A DNA stretch of 64,000 nucleotides from Brockia lithotrophica (GTDB taxonomy: Bacteria > Bacillota > Bacilli > Thermicanales > DSM-22653): NCBI GenBank assembly GCA_003050565.1, contig PEBW01000007.1, forward strand, positions 1 to 64,000. Direction: 5' to 3'. The notes under the pieces are model-generated. The model did no database searches, was not told the origin of the DNA, and was given only the letters and a program-made list of their open reading frames with translations. Positions 16,906 to 26,883 of this stretch are shown one piece after another (positions within the stretch are counted from its first letter, which is position 1; each line of letters starts with the position of its first letter). The position numbers were made by a program, and so were the translations under genes.

Positions 16906-18093
16906 ATGTTCGCGTACGGTTCTTCCGACCCCGGTGCATCCCCTGCGCCCACCCGCCCCCGCCTCGATCTCCTCGTTCTCCCCGGCGACGGCATCGGTCC
17001 CGAGGTCGTGCGGGAAGGCGTGCTCCTCCTTCGGGAACTCGCCCCCGCGTTGCCCGTGGACCTGCGCGTCCGCGAGGGTGCGATCGGCGGATTTGCCGTA
17101 GATGAGACGGGAGATCCCCTTCCCGCCGACACCCTCGCCGCCGCCCTCTCGGCGGATGCCGTCTTTCTCGGCGCCGTCGGAGGACCGCGCTGGGAAGACG
17201 TGCCCTCCGAAAGGCGCCCGGAACAGGGGCTTCTTCGCCTCCGCAAGGAGATGCGCGTCTTCGCCAACCTCCGCCCGCTCAGGCTTCCTCCGGAACTTTC
17301 CTTCCTTTCTCCCCTCCGTCCCGAGGTGCTCGGCGAAGGCGGCCTCGACGTCCTCATCGTCCGCGAACTCGTGGGAGGAATCTACTTCGGCGAGCCGCGG
17401 GGAATCTTCGTCGAAGAAGGGGCCCGCGTGGCGGTAGACACGCTCCGCTACCGGGAGGAGGAAATCGCCCGCGTCGTCGACATCGCCTTTCGCATCGCCC
17501 GCACGCAGGGGAAGCCCCTCGCTTCCGTGGACAAGGCAAACGTCCTCGCCTCGAGCCGCCTGTGGCGGGAAATCGTCGAGGCGAAGCGGGCGGACTACCC
17601 GGCAGTGCCCGTACGCCACGTCCTCGTCGACGCCTTTGCCATGGACCTCGTCCGGAGGCCTACGGCCTACGGCGTCGTCGTTACGGAAAACCTCTTCGGC
17701 GACATCTTGAGCGACCTCGGAGGGGCGCTCGTCGGCTCCCTCGGCCTTCTCCCGTCGGCGAGCCTGAGCGAAGGCGGATCCCACCTCTACGAACCCGTGC
17801 ACGGTTCCGCGCCGGACATCGCCGGGAAGGGGATCGCGAACCCGGCGGGAATGCTCCTCACCGTGGCGATGTTCCTCCGCCACACGCTTTCGGCGGAGGA
17901 CGCGGCGGCGGCCGTAGAGGCGGCCGTCTTCGCCACCATCGCCCGCGGGCGGGTCACGCCGGACCTCGCGGAGGCCTGTCGGCGGGCGCACGCTCTGGGC
18001 CAATGTCCCGCCCCCGAGGTTCTTTCGACGGCGGAATTCGGGGCCGCCGTGCGCGAAGAGGTCGTGCGCAGGGTCATGCGAGAACGGGGGTGA
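16906..18093 (+). CDS. leuB: 3-isopropylmalate dehydrogenase
   Basis: NAD-dependent oxidative decarboxylation of 3-isopropylmalate. 395 residues; [11 protein letters not shown] at the start, the substrate loop [27 protein letters not shown], and [16 protein letters not shown] with the metal-binding aspartate. The usual LVDNAAM block reads [10 protein letters not shown], close to the Thermus form. The N-terminus has about 20 extra residues before the conserved strand. The gap to leuA is four bases. Confidence 0.94.
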   Translation: MFAYGSSDPGASPAPTRPRLDLLVLPGDGIGPEVVREGVLLLRELAPALPVDLRVREGAIGGFAVDETGDPLPADTLAAALSADAVFLGAVGGPRWEDVPSERRPEQGLLRLRKEMRVFANLRPLRLPPELSFLSPLRPEVLGEGGLDVLIVRELVGGIYFGEPRGIFVEEGARVAVDTLRYREEEIARVVDIAFRIARTQGKPLASVDKANVLASSRLWREIVEAKRADYPAVPVRHVLVDAFAMDLVRRPTAYGVVVTENLFGDILSDLGGALVGSLGLLPSASLSEGGSHLYEPVHGSAPDIAGKGIANPAGMLLTVAMFLRHTLSAEDAAAAVEAAVFATIARGRVTPDLAEACRRAHALGQCPAPEVLSTAEFGAAVREEVVRRVMRERG

Positions 18094-18097
18094 ACGC

Positions 18098-19525
18098 GTG
18101 GCTGCAAAGCACATCGTCGACAAGATCTGGGAGGCGCACACGGTCGTCCACGGGGAAGGCGGCGTCGACCTCCTCTACGTCGACCTCCACCTCGTGCACG
18201 AAGTCACGTCGCCTCAAGCGTTTGAAGGCCTCCGCCTCGCGGGGCGGCGCGTGCGGCGGCCGGACCGCACGTTTGCCACGATCGACCACAACGTCCCGAC
18301 GGACGACCCGCACACCTTTACGGACGAGATCGCCAGACGTCAGGTGGAGGCGCTGCGGGAAAACGCCCGGACCTTCGGCGTAACGCTCTTCGACCTCGAC
18401 GATCCGCGGCGGGGGATCGTGCACGTCATAGGCCCCGAGCTCGGTCTCACTTGGCCGGGGATGACCGTCGTGTGCGGCGACAGCCACACGTCCACCCACG
18501 GCGCCTTCGGCGCCCTCGCCTTCGGCATCGGGACGAGCGAGGTGGAGCACGTACTCGCCACCCAGACGCTCTGGCAGAAGCGGCCCAAGGCGATGGAGGT
18601 ACGTCTCGTGGGGAAGCGCCGTCCCGGGGTGACGGCGAAGGACATCGTCCTCGCGTTCATCGCCCGTTTCGGTCCCGACGTCGGGCAGGGGTACGCCATC
18701 GAGTACACGGGCGAGGTCGTTCGGGAGATGAGCATGGAGGAGCGGATGACCCTCTGCAACATGAGCATCGAGGCGGGCGCGCGGGCCGGCCTCGTCTCCC
18801 CCGACGCGACGACCGTGGAATACCTGCGGGGACGTCCCTACGTCCCCACGGGGGCGGCGTTCGAAGAGCTCGTCCGCATCTGGCTGTCCTTCGCCTCCGA
18901 CCCCGGCGCGACGTACGATCGCGTCCTCGAGTTCGACGTTTCCGACGTGCGCCCGTTCGTGACGTGGGGGACGCACCCGGGACTCGGGGTTCCCCTGGGG
19001 GCGGCGGTTCCCGAGCCGTCTTCGGATCCCGCCCGTCGCCCGCAGGAACTCCGCGCCCTCGAGTACATGGGTCTCGGACCGGGGACGCCCCTTTCCGAGG
19101 TGGGGGTCGACGTCGTGTTCATCGGTTCGTGCACGAACGGACGCCTGGAAGACCTGCGCTTGGCCGCACGGGTTGTGCGCGGCCGCAAGGTGCACCCGGG
19201 CGTGCGGGCGCTCGTCGTTCCGGGATCCATGGGCGTCAAGCTTCGCGCGGAGGCGGAGGGGATCGACCGCATCTTCCGCGAGGCCGGGTTCGAATGGCGT
19301 TACCCGGGTTGCAGCATGTGCCTCGGGATGAACCCCGACATCGTGCCGCCCAAGAAGCGCGCCGTTTCCACGTCCAACCGGAACTTCGAAGGTCGCCAAG
19401 GACGCGACGCCCGAACGCACCTGGCGAGCCCTCCCGTCGCCGCCCTCGCCGCGGTCCTCGGACGGATTCCCACCGAAGAAGAGCTCCTCGAGGCCCTCGG
19501 GCCCGCCGAACGGGAAGGCGCTTGA
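18098..19525 (+). CDS. leuC: 3-isopropylmalate dehydratase large subunit
   Basis: Aconitase-family subunit of 475 residues carrying the [4Fe-4S] cluster. Cluster ligands are the Cys of [11 protein letters not shown] and the pair in [13 protein letters not shown]. Other family blocks: [41 protein letters not shown] and [21 protein letters not shown] start at 18098, directly after leuB. It works as a heterodimer with LeuD, whose gene follows after about 100 bp. Confidence 0.95.
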   Translation: MAAKHIVDKIWEAHTVVHGEGGVDLLYVDLHLVHEVTSPQAFEGLRLAGRRVRRPDRTFATIDHNVPTDDPHTFTDEIARRQVEALRENARTFGVTLFDLDDPRRGIVHVIGPELGLTWPGMTVVCGDSHTSTHGAFGALAFGIGTSEVEHVLATQTLWQKRPKAMEVRLVGKRRPGVTAKDIVLAFIARFGPDVGQGYAIEYTGEVVREMSMEERMTLCNMSIEAGARAGLVSPDATTVEYLRGRPYVPTGAAFEELVRIWLSFASDPGATYDRVLEFDVSDVRPFVTWGTHPGLGVPLGAAVPEPSSDPARRPQELRALEYMGLGPGTPLSEVGVDVVFIGSCTNGRLEDLRLAARVVRGRKVHPGVRALVVPGSMGVKLRAEAEGIDRIFREAGFEWRYPGCSMCLGMNPDIVPPKKRAVSTSNRNFEGRQGRDARTHLASPPVAALAAVLGRIPTEEELLEALGPAEREGA

Positions 19526-19624
19526 AATCCCTGGGCCTCGCCCGTTCGTCCGTACCGCCTTCTGCCGCCCGGGCCTCCCGCGCCTTCGGCAGAAGGAAGG
19601 CCTCTGCTCAGAGGAGGAGAGATC

Positions 19625-20272
19625 GTGGAACCCTTTCTCCGGCACACGGGAGACGTACTCCCCGTCGACCGCGCCCACGTGGACACGGACCAGATCGTGC
19701 CCAAGCAGTTTTTGAAGCGCATCGAGCGGACGGGGTACGGCGCCTTTCTGTTCTACAACTGGCGGTACCGCCCCGACGGCACGCCCGACCCTTCCTGCCT
19801 CCTCAACGATCCGGCGTACGCCAAGGCGTCGATTCTCCTCGCGCGGGAGAACTTCGGAAGCGGGTCCTCGCGCGAGCACGCCGTGTGGGCAATTCGCGAC
19901 TACGGCTTCCGCGCGGTGATCGCCCCTTCCTTTGCCGACATCTTCTACACGAATGCCGTGAAGAACGGTCTTCTTCCCGTGCGGCTTTCCCCCCGGGAGG
20001 TGGAGGAGCTCTTCCGCCTTGCGCGCCGCGGCCGCCTTACCCTCACCGTGGACTTGGTGGCGCAGGAAGTTCGCGTCGTGCGCGTAGGGGACGAGGTGCC
20101 GAGGGAACCCCGGTCGTTTTCGTTTGCGATTTCCCCCGTGGAAAAGGACCGCCTCACGAGCGGACTCGACGACATCGCCCTCACGGAACGCCATCTCGCC
20201 GCCATCGAACGCTTCGAGCGCGAACGGGACGTCTACCGGAATTTTGCCTATCCGACGCCGCCCGTATCGTGA
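19625..20272 (+). CDS. leuD: 3-isopropylmalate dehydratase small subunit
   Basis: The swivel-domain partner of LeuC, 215 residues. VDTDQIVPKQFLKRI near the N-terminus and the substrate-loop motif ARENFGSGSSREHAVWAI are diagnostic, followed by SFADIFYTNAVKNGLLPV. Its length fits the bacterial LeuD type (about 200). GTG start behind a GAGGAGGAGA site. Confidence 0.95.
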   Translation: MEPFLRHTGDVLPVDRAHVDTDQIVPKQFLKRIERTGYGAFLFYNWRYRPDGTPDPSCLLNDPAYAKASILLARENFGSGSSREHAVWAIRDYGFRAVIAPSFADIFYTNAVKNGLLPVRLSPREVEELFRLARRGRLTLTVDLVAQEVRVVRVGDEVPREPRSFSFAISPVEKDRLTSGLDDIALTERHLAAIERFERERDVYRNFAYPTPPVS

Positions 20273-20284
20273 GGGACGATTCCG

Positions 20285-21397
20285 GTGTACAATGAAGGGG
20301 AAAGACTCGAGGACGGTGATGGCGGAGATGGGGATTACGCGGTAACGCCGCAGGACGTCTTTGCCGCCCGCGCGCGGCTCGCGGGCGTCGTCCACCGAAC
20401 GCCCTTCAAGAGCTCGCGCACGCTCTCGGAGCGCTTCGGCGCGTCGGTCTACCTGAAGCTGGAGAACCTCCAGCGGACGGGATCGTACAAGATCCGCGGC
20501 GCGTACAACAAGCTCGCGACGCTGCTCGAGCCCCAGCGCGCCCGCGGGGTGATCGCCGCCTCCGCAGGGAACCACGCCCAGGGAGTAGCCTGGAGCGCCC
20601 GTACCTTTGGCGTTCCGTGCATCATCGTGATGCCTGAGACGGCGCCCCTCGCCAAGATCCAAGCTACGGAGTCCTACGGAGCGCGCGTCGTCCTCCACGG
20701 GAAGGGGTACGACGACGCCTACGAGCACGCCCTTCGCCTCGCAGAACGCGAAGGGTACACGTTTGTCCACGCCTTCGACGACCCGGCGGTGATCGCCGGA
20801 CAGGGGACGGTTGCCGTGGAAATGTGGGAGGACGTGAAGGAACTCGATCTTGTCCTCGTCCCCGTCGGCGGAGGCGGGCTCATTTCCGGCATTGCCGTCG
20901 CCCTCAAGTTTTTGCGCCCGGACGTGCGCGTCGTCGGCGTGCAGGCGCAAGGGGCTCCCGCCCTAGCCCTTTCCTTTCGCGCCGGCCGCCGCATCGTGCT
21001 CTCGGACGTGCACACGATCGCGGACGGGATCGCCGTGCGCGCGCCCGGGGAGATCACCTTTCCCCTGATTCGCGCATTGGTAGACGATTTCGTCGTCGTC
21101 CGCGAAGCAGACATCGTCCGGGCGATATCCTTCGCCCTCGAGCGCGAGAAGCTCCTCCTCGAAGGAGCGGGGGCGGTCACCCTTGCCGCTCTCCTAGCCG
21201 CCGCCGACGCCCTGGACGTGCGGGGGAAGGCGGTGGGGCTCGTCTTAAGCGGCGGCAACATCGACTTGAGCCGCCTGTCCACGCTCCTCGCCCGCGCCGC
21301 CCAGGACGAAGGGAAGCATAGAGGGGAAACGTCGCCCCCCGCGGCGCCGGAGCGCTTTTCCCAGGACACCCCGGAAGTTCACGAGATTTCCCCGTAG
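20285..21397 (+). CDS. ilvA: threonine dehydratase, short form without ACT domain
   Basis: PLP enzyme deaminating threonine to 2-ketobutyrate, the entry into isoleucine. The PLP lysine is Lys69 in TGSYKIRGAYNKL; ASAGNHAQGVAW and the phosphate-binding PVGGGGLISG follow. The catalytic domain ends near residue 325 and the rest is a disordered-looking tail. The C-terminal ACT-like regulatory domain of long IlvA is missing, so this is the TdcB/short type, probably not inhibited by isoleucine in the usual manner. GTG 20285 has GAGGGA eight bases upstream. It closes the ilv-leu cluster, 12 bp after leuD. Confidence 0.9.
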   Translation: MYNEGERLEDGDGGDGDYAVTPQDVFAARARLAGVVHRTPFKSSRTLSERFGASVYLKLENLQRTGSYKIRGAYNKLATLLEPQRARGVIAASAGNHAQGVAWSARTFGVPCIIVMPETAPLAKIQATESYGARVVLHGKGYDDAYEHALRLAEREGYTFVHAFDDPAVIAGQGTVAVEMWEDVKELDLVLVPVGGGGLISGIAVALKFLRPDVRVVGVQAQGAPALALSFRAGRRIVLSDVHTIADGIAVRAPGEITFPLIRALVDDFVVVREADIVRAISFALEREKLLLEGAGAVTLAALLAAADALDVRGKAVGLVLSGGNIDLSRLSTLLARAAQDEGKHRGETSPPAAPERFSQDTPEVHEISP

Positions 21398-21492
21398 GCA
21401 GCGGGAGCCCGGTGTTTTCCTTCCTTCGCCATACATGCCGACCGCCCACGTGCGCACGCTAGAGAAAGGCACCCCGGTGGGGCGCCGTGGCG

Positions 21493-21505
21493 AAGGAGGT
21501 GATCA
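21493..21505 (+). promoter_or_regulatory. full-length Shine-Dalgarno sequence
   Basis: AAGGAGGTGATCA is complementary over 13 bases to the 3' end expected for bacterial 16S rRNA (TGATCACCTCCTT). The GGAGG core is nine bases from the GTG at 21509. Most sites in this window match only 5-7 bases. Confidence 0.8.
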
Positions 21506-21508
21506 CGC

Positions 21509-21736
21509 GTGCGCACGGCGGTGCTCATCCTCCTCATCATCGGAGGGTTGAACTGGCTTCTGTACGGGCTCTTTCAGTGGGATCTCGTGGGCGGCCTCCT
21601 GGGCGGGATGACGTCGTGGTGGGCGCGGGCCGTGTACGTCCTCGTCGGCCTGGCGGCCCTTTACGCCTTTTCCTTCCTCGCCGAGGAACCGCGGGAGCGG
21701 CGCGAGGAAGGCCGCCAAGCAGCCGGAACCGCCTAG
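21509..21736 (+). CDS. DUF378 (YuzA-like) small membrane protein
   Basis: A 75-residue protein with two predicted membrane helices: residues 3-20 (LILLIIGGLNWLLYGLF) and about 38-58 (ARAVYVLVGLAALYAFSFL). The GLNWLLYGLF segment and the two-helix size are the mark of DUF378. Function unknown in the family. The start at GTG 21509 is fixed by the perfect 13-base ribosome binding site. A charged Arg/Glu tail follows the second helix. It lies alone between ilvA and a HIT-protein gene. Confidence 0.82.
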   Translation: MRTAVLILLIIGGLNWLLYGLFQWDLVGGLLGGMTSWWARAVYVLVGLAALYAFSFLAEEPRERREEGRQAAGTA

Positions 21737-21811
21737 CCGCGTCTCGCACTTCGGGCAAGCGCGCACCCCTTGGTTCTTTTGCCCGGAGAGGTTCCCTGAA
21801 GGGCGGAGCTC

Positions 21812-21841
21812 TCGACCCTGCGCCGCACGGCGCAGGGTCGA
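21812..21841 (+). repeat. perfect 13-bp inverted repeat
   Basis: TCGACCCTGCGCC-GCAC-GGCGCAGGGTCGA with a four-base loop. There is no T-run on either side, so it is either a U-less terminator after DUF378 or a site for a protein. The rest of the gap to the HIT promoter (21842-21991) shows nothing I recognise. Confidence 0.6.
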
Positions 21842-21991
21842 AGTATTGGCGTGAATGCCTTTCCGGGCGATCGCGCGCTTTTCCATAAATGCGCCATCTT
21901 CGAAGTGTGGACTCGGGGTCCGTGATCCCGGGAAACCCGAGGTCGAGAGGTCTTCCGGTTCCTTTGGGCCTCCGGCATCCGGACCGCAGTG

Positions 21992-22021
21992 TTGCCCTTG
22001 TCCGCGAGTTCTTGGTATACT
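21992..22021 (+). promoter_or_regulatory. extended -10 promoter of the HIT gene
   Basis: TTGCCC (21992-21997), 18 bp, then TGG directly followed by TATACT (22016-22021). The TGn makes it an extended -10 type. Transcription would start near 22028, about 115 nt before the gene. Confidence 0.55.
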
Positions 22022-22141
22022 TACCCACAAGTGTGCGGGAAACGGAGCTTCCCCGCGTTGCCCGGTGAGCGCCCGTCCTGCGGAATGCGCCCTGCGTTCG
22101 GCCTTACGGCGGTCTGGGACCGGAGAGGGAGGGAAAGAGCC

Positions 22142-22489
22142 GTGAGCCAAGACTGCATCTTCTGCAAGATCGCCCGCAAGGAAGCCCCGTCCACGGTGGT
22201 CTACGAAGACGAGGACGTTCTCGCCTTTCGCGACATCAACCCCATCGCCCCTGTGCACGTTCTCGTCATCCCCAAAAAGCACGTCGAGAAGCTGAGCGAC
22301 TTCGATCCCGAGGCGGAGCGGGAGCTCTGGGCGAAGCTCCTCCGTGCCGTGCAGAAGGTCGCCGAGCTCACGGGGGTCAAGGATTCCGGATATCGGGTCG
22401 TGATCAACGAAGGTCCCCATGGGCAACAGACCGTGTTTCACCTCCACCTCCACGTGATCGGCGGCCGGCAACTACGGTGGACGATGTGA
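22142..22489 (+). CDS. HIT-family (HINT-type) purine nucleoside phosphoramidase-like protein
   Basis: 115 residues with the C-terminal histidine triad HLHLHVIGGR and the N-terminal CIFCKIARKEAPSTVVYEDEDVLAF of the HINT branch. Family members hydrolyse nucleoside phosphoramidates and aminoacyl-adenylates; the middle His of the triad is the nucleophile. GTG 22142 lies after GGAGAGGGAGGG; the frame is open further upstream but that part includes the promoter. It is a single-gene unit closed by the terminator at 22536. Confidence 0.88.
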   Translation: MSQDCIFCKIARKEAPSTVVYEDEDVLAFRDINPIAPVHVLVIPKKHVEKLSDFDPEAERELWAKLLRAVQKVAELTGVKDSGYRVVINEGPHGQQTVFHLHLHVIGGRQLRWTM

Positions 22490-22535
22490 GCGGTACGTCC
22501 GAGGAAACCGCGGCGCCGCCGGTGCGGCGCGTAAG

Positions 22536-22564
22536 GCGTCCGTCCCGTAGGGCGGGCGCTTTTT
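22536..22564 (+). terminator. intrinsic terminator after the HIT gene
   Basis: GCGTCCGTCC (22536-22545) pairs with GGGCGGGCGC (22550-22559), two G-U pairs included, around CGTA, and is followed by TTTTT. Confidence 0.75.
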
Positions 22565-22842
22565 CGTGTGTCCTCGCGCTTCCGGAGCGGACGGCCGACT
22601 ACGCTTCCCGTAGGGCCTTCGCCGCCGAAGGACGGAAGTTCCCAAGCGTTTGCCTTTCCGCACGGTCCCTGCGCGGCGGAGGAGGAGTTGCCGGTCGCTC
22701 CGTATGTGGCGCATTCCGTCGAAGCCGATCTCCTCGGCGGATCTTCGGGCAAAAATCCTATTCAAATTAGGTAGGAAGAAAGAAGGAATTCCCGCCTTTG
22801 CGTCGAAGAAAAATGCGAGGCGGGAGAGAGGGAGGGGTGACC
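22565..22842 (+). other. non-coding gap before dnaG
   Basis: I see no gene here. The last 80 bases turn A/T-rich (around AAAAATCCTATTCAAATTAG, 22750-22770), which is where a promoter for dnaG could sit, but no -35/-10 pair is convincing. Confidence 0.4.
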
Positions 22843-24819
22843 ATGCCCCTGTCTCCGGAGTTCATCGAACGGGTGCGCGCCGCCAATCCCATCGAAGAAG
22901 TGGTCGGGGAATACGTGCAGCTCAAGCGCCAGGGGAAGAACCTCATGGGGCTCTGCCCGTTCCACGAGGAAAGGACGCCGTCCTTTTCCGTCTCCCCGGA
23001 CAAGCAGTTCTTCTACTGTTTTGGCTGCCACCGCGGCGGAGACGTGGTGAAGTTCCTCATGGAACTGGAGGGTCTCGCGTACGTGGAGGCCCTGCGCAAG
23101 CTCGCGGCGCGGGCAGGAATTCCCTGGCCGGAGGACGAAGGGGTACGTAGCGACCCGGAAGCCGAGAGGCGCGCGCGCCTCCTCGCCCTCCTCGACCTCG
23201 CGGGAGAGTATTACCACCGCGTTTTAGTGAACACTCGTTGTGGAAAGACTGCAAGGGAATATCTCCAGGGGCGCGGCCTTTCTCCGGAAACTTGGCGGCG
23301 GTACCGTTTGGGATATGCCCCTCCCGCGGAAGGTTGTCCTGGGGAAGGGATTCCTCCCCTCGTAGATTTCCTCCGCCGGCGGGGATACCGGGACGACGAG
23401 ATGCGTGCGGCCGGTCTCGTGACGGGGGGAGAAGGCGGGGATGGGCCCGATGGGGGAGGAGAAGGATTTCGGGAAGGTTCCCTGCTGCGCGACCGCATGT
23501 CCGGCCGCGTCGTACTCCCCCTTCAGGATCTCGAGGGGCGGATCGTCGCCTTCAGCGGTCGCCTCCTCGGAGATCGGTCGCGGTCGCCGAAGTACCTGAA
23601 TACGCCGGAGACGGAGCTCTTTCGCAAGGGAAACTTCCTCTTCCACCTCTTTCACGCCCGCGGGAAGATCCGCCGAGAGGGTTATGCGGTGCTCGTGGAG
23701 GGTCCGATGGACGCCCTCACCTTGGCGCAGGCGGGGCTCGAGAACGTCGTCGCCTCGCAAGGTACGGCGTTCACGGAGGAAATGCTCCGACTGCTCCGTC
23801 GTTACGCCCCTCGCGTCGTCCTCGTTTACGATGGCGACGATTCGGGGAGGGAGGCCGCCGCCTCGGTAGGACGGAACCTCGCCCGGGCGGGATTTGACGT
23901 GCGCATCGCCCTCCTTCCGGACGGACTCGATCCGGACGCCTTTGTCCGGCGTTTCGGGATCGAGCGCTTCCGGGAGGAGGCGATCGAGCGGGCCGAAGGG
24001 TACGTTGCGTTCCAGCTTCGTCTTTTGGAGCGCGGGCACGACCTTCGCGACCCGCAGGACCGGGTGGCCTACTTGCGTGCGGCCCTTGCGCTTTTGGCCG
24101 AGCTGGGGGATTCCTTTTTGGCGGAGGAGACCGCCCGCGACCTCGCGGCGCGCCTCGGCCGCCCCGCGGAAGAAGTCCTTGGCATGCTGAACGAAGCGCG
24201 GCGCGCGCTTTCCCTTTCCCGAGAGAGGCGACCTTCGGCTTCGGTTGGGCCGCGGGTTCGCCTTGCCGGCAAGCATAGGGAAACGCGCTCGCGCATAGGA
24301 ACGACTGAACCTTTGCTGGATGTGGCTCCCCTCCGGGCGGAGACGCTCCTCATGCGAGCGCTCCTCGAGGAACCCGCACGCATCCCCGAGGTTTTGGAAG
24401 CGCTCGGTATGCGCCTTCTCCTTCCGGAGGACGAAATCCTCTTGGCCGAACTCCACGCCCTCGATGCCGAGGAAGGAAAAAACGCGTCGGCGCCGACTGC
24501 CGTGGAGAGGGCGGCCCGACTTTTGGGCCGCCTTTCGGAGGAGCGGGCGCGCGAGCGGCTGCTCGAACTCATGCGGCGGGAAGACGTGCGGGAACCGGTG
24601 AGCGAAGAGGTTTTTTGGGACTGGGTGGAGCGCGTACGGGAAGAGCTCGACGTGCGCACGCGATTGCCCGCGTTGGAGGCGGCTTACCGGCAGGCGGTCG
24701 CCGCAGGCAACGCGGCCGAGGCCTCCCGTTTGGCCAGAGAAATCCTCGCGCTCAGGCGCAAACACTCGAGCGGGAAGGGCGTAGCCGTGGGACAGCAGTT
24801 CCCGCGAAGGGAGGGATGA
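22843..24819 (+). CDS. dnaG: DNA primase
   Basis: Makes RNA primers for replication. Domains: CHC2 zinc finger ([13 protein letters not shown] then [14 protein letters not shown], residues about 40-75), the RNA polymerase core with the TOPRIM motif [14 protein letters not shown] and the acidic [11 protein letters not shown], then the helicase-binding C-terminal region. 658 residues, about 50 longer than common DnaG proteins because of Gly-rich and Arg/Glu-rich linkers. ATG 22843 lies behind GGAGGGG. It is followed by sigA after two bases, the macromolecular-synthesis operon order. Confidence 0.95.
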   Translation: MPLSPEFIERVRAANPIEEVVGEYVQLKRQGKNLMGLCPFHEERTPSFSVSPDKQFFYCFGCHRGGDVVKFLMELEGLAYVEALRKLAARAGIPWPEDEGVRSDPEAERRARLLALLDLAGEYYHRVLVNTRCGKTAREYLQGRGLSPETWRRYRLGYAPPAEGCPGEGIPPLVDFLRRRGYRDDEMRAAGLVTGGEGGDGPDGGGEGFREGSLLRDRMSGRVVLPLQDLEGRIVAFSGRLLGDRSRSPKYLNTPETELFRKGNFLFHLFHARGKIRREGYAVLVEGPMDALTLAQAGLENVVASQGTAFTEEMLRLLRRYAPRVVLVYDGDDSGREAAASVGRNLARAGFDVRIALLPDGLDPDAFVRRFGIERFREEAIERAEGYVAFQLRLLERGHDLRDPQDRVAYLRAALALLAELGDSFLAEETARDLAARLGRPAEEVLGMLNEARRALSLSRERRPSASVGPRVRLAGKHRETRSRIGTTEPLLDVAPLRAETLLMRALLEEPARIPEVLEALGMRLLLPEDEILLAELHALDAEEGKNASAPTAVERAARLLGRLSEERARERLLELMRREDVREPVSEEVFWDWVERVREELDVRTRLPALEAAYRQAVAAGNAAEASRLAREILALRRKHSSGKGVAVGQQFPRREG

Positions 24820-24821
24820 CG

Positions 24822-25976
24822 ATGTCCGAGACGCTCGGAACGTCCGGCGATTCCGCTCGGGAGACGGTCTCTGAGGTACAAGGCGATCTCGAACGGGCAA
24901 AGGCCGAACTCATCGAGCTCGGAAAGGAGCAAGGCTACCTCACGATTCAGGCCATCACGGAGAAACTCGCCCCCTTCGACATCTCGAGCGAAGCCCTCGA
25001 CGAGTTCTACGAGAGGCTCGCCGATCTCGGGATCGAGGTCGTCCACACGGCGGACGAGCGCGAGCTCTTTACCGACTTCGATCCCGACGACCTCGAGACG
25101 CTGCAGAGGGAGCTCGAAGAGCCCGACCTCGCCCTGCCGCCGGGTTTCAAGATCAACGATCCCGTGCGGATGTACCTCAAGGAAATCGGGCGCGTTCCTC
25201 TCCTCACGCCCGAGGAGGAGGTCGAGCTCGCCAAGCGGATCGAGCAAGGGGACGAGGAGGCGAAGCGCCGCCTCACGGAGGCGAACCTCCGCCTCGTCGT
25301 GAGCATCGCCAAGCGCTACGTGGGACGGGGGATGCTCTTCCTCGATCTCATTCAGGAGGGGAACCTCGGCCTCCTCAAGGCGGTGGAGAAGTTCGACTAC
25401 CGCAAGGGGTACAAGTTCTCCACCTACGCCACGTGGTGGATTCGCCAGGCGATCACGCGGGCGATCGCCGATCAGGCGCGGACGATCCGAATCCCCGTGC
25501 ACATGGTGGAGACGATCAACAAAATGGTTCGGGTTTCGCGCCAGCTCCTCCAGGAGCTCGGGCGCGAGCCGACGGCGGAGGAAATTGCGAGGGAGATGGG
25601 GATCACCCCGGAACGGGTGCGCGAAATTCAAAAGATCGCCCAAGAACCCGTGTCCTTGGAGACCCCCATCGGGGAGGAAGACGACTCCCACTTGGGGGAC
25701 TTCATCGAAGACCAAGATGCCGTGTCGCCCGTGGACGCGGCCTCGTACGAGCTCCTCAAGGAGCAGCTCGAAAAGGTCCTCGACGAGCTCTCCGAACGGG
25801 AAGAAAACGTTCTCCGCCTCCGCTTCGGCCTCGACGACGGAAAGATGCGCACGCTCGAGGAGGTAGGCAAGGTCTTCGGCGTGACGCGGGAGCGGATTCG
25901 CCAGATCGAGGCCAAGGCCTTGCGAAAGCTGCGGCATCCGAGCCGGAGCAAGAAGCTTCGGGACTTCCTGGAATGA
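24822..25976 (+). CDS. sigA: RNA polymerase primary sigma factor (sigma-A/RpoD)
   Basis: 384 residues, the size of Bacillota SigA. N-terminal region 1.1 (about 25-85), region 1.2 ([11 protein letters not shown]), region 2 with the -10 recognition and melting block ([22 protein letters not shown]), region 3 ([14 protein letters not shown]), region 4 helix-turn-helix ([24 protein letters not shown]). An alternative ATG six bases earlier overlaps the dnaG stop; ATG 24822 is preferred because of its spacing to AGGGAGGG. The TTGACA/TATAAT-like promoters in the window are its expected targets. Confidence 0.97.
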   Translation: MSETLGTSGDSARETVSEVQGDLERAKAELIELGKEQGYLTIQAITEKLAPFDISSEALDEFYERLADLGIEVVHTADERELFTDFDPDDLETLQRELEEPDLALPPGFKINDPVRMYLKEIGRVPLLTPEEEVELAKRIEQGDEEAKRRLTEANLRLVVSIAKRYVGRGMLFLDLIQEGNLGLLKAVEKFDYRKGYKFSTYATWWIRQAITRAIADQARTIRIPVHMVETINKMVRVSRQLLQELGREPTAEEIAREMGITPERVREIQKIAQEPVSLETPIGEEDDSHLGDFIEDQDAVSPVDAASYELLKEQLEKVLDELSEREENVLRLRFGLDDGKMRTLEEVGKVFGVTRERIRQIEAKALRKLRHPSRSKKLRDFLE

Positions 25977-26071
25977 GGGGTCGTCCGGGACGCGGGATTT
26001 CGGGCGAAGGGCGGTTTGGCGGGGTGTTGTTCCGTGCGCCGGGAAGCGAAAAAACCGTTGACGCTCGCGCA

Positions 26072-26109
26072 GGCGGCTCGGCCGATAGGGCTCGGCCGCC
26101 GTTTGGTTT
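26072..26109 (+). terminator. terminator hairpin after sigA
   Basis: GGCGGCTCGGCC (26072-26083) pairs with GGCTCGGCCGCC (26089-26100) with one mismatch and two wobbles around GATAG, followed by GTTTGGTTT. It probably ends the dnaG-sigA transcript. Confidence 0.6.
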
Positions 26110-26114
26110 ATAAT
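26109..26114 (+). promoter_or_regulatory. consensus -10 element seven bases before trmK
   Basis: A perfect TATAAT directly after the sigA terminator. No -35 match lies 16-18 bases upstream, where the terminator hairpin sits. If used, transcription would begin at or next to the A of the trmK ATG (26121). Confidence 0.4.
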
Positions 26115-26120
26115 GAAAAC

Positions 26121-26864
26121 ATGGGCCGACTACCTCCGCGTCTGTCCGCCCTCGTCCGATGGATCGAGCCGGGCTCACGCCTCGCCGACGTAGGAACGGA
26201 TCACGCTTTGCTCCCACGCGCCCTCCTCCGAAGCGGTCGCATCGTCCGCGCCGTCGGCGTAGAGGTTTTGCCCCACGTGGTACGGGACTTGGAGGTGGAG
26301 CTCCGGCGCGAGGGATACGGGGACGAGCTGGAAGTGCGTCAGGGAAGCGGCCTTTCTCCCCTGGCCCCCGGAGAGGTCGACGTCGTCGTGATTGCCGGGC
26401 TCGGTGCGGAGACCGTGCGCGCGATCCTCGAGGAGGCGGGGGAGAAGCTTGCGACGTACCGACGCCTCCTCGTCGTGCCTACGGACGAAGCCGCCCCGCT
26501 CCGGCGTTGGTTTTACCGCCACGCCGTCCCCCTCCTCGACGAAGAGGTCGTCTGGGACGGAGGTCGTGGGTACGAAGTTCTCGTCGCTTCCCTCGCCGCG
26601 TATGGCGATCGCGCGGCGGCGCGCGCGCCTTACGACGCCCTCGTCCCCCATCCCCTCCATCTCCTGTTTGCCCTCGGACCTCATCTCTACGCCCGCCGGC
26701 CGGAGGCGTGGTGCACCTTGTGGGCGATGCGGCTTTCCCGCAGGGCCGGCCGCCTCGAGTCGATGGCGCGTGCGCGAACCCCGGAGGGCATACGCCGGTA
26801 TCGGCGCTTCCGCGCCGCCTACGACCTCCTGCGGCGTGCCCTCGGTGCGGAAAACTTTTCCTGA
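26121..26864 (+). CDS. trmK: tRNA (adenine-22-N1)-methyltransferase TrmK
   Basis: SAM-dependent enzyme that methylates A22 of tRNA. 247 residues; motif I reads SRLADVGTDHALLPRAL (family: LADIGSDHAYLP) and motif IV VVVIAGLGAETV. The C-terminal half is the helical domain of the YqfN/TrmK family. ATG 26121 gives the N-terminus MGRLPPRLSALVRWI that matches family length, but there is no ribosome binding site before it and a TATAAT box lies seven bases upstream, so the message may be leaderless. The TTG at 26016 in the same frame would add 35 residues across the sigA terminator and is rejected. Next gene is nif3, as in Bacillus. Confidence 0.9.
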   Translation: MGRLPPRLSALVRWIEPGSRLADVGTDHALLPRALLRSGRIVRAVGVEVLPHVVRDLEVELRREGYGDELEVRQGSGLSPLAPGEVDVVVIAGLGAETVRAILEEAGEKLATYRRLLVVPTDEAAPLRRWFYRHAVPLLDEEVVWDGGRGYEVLVASLAAYGDRAAARAPYDALVPHPLHLLFALGPHLYARRPEAWCTLWAMRLSRRAGRLESMARARTPEGIRRYRRFRAAYDLLRRALGAENFS

Positions 26865-26883
26865 GAAGCTTCCGATGCGTAGG

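Noticed and set aside
18074-20950. A 958-codon open frame on the minus strand across leuC, leuD and ilvA
   Set aside because: Mirror frame produced by GC-rich codon bias; Arg/His-rich, no family motif, and the plus strand holds three textbook enzymes.
26016-26120. TTG 26016 as the trmK start
   Set aside because: It would place 35 extra residues across the sigA terminator hairpin, and TrmK proteins begin close to the residue coded at 26121.
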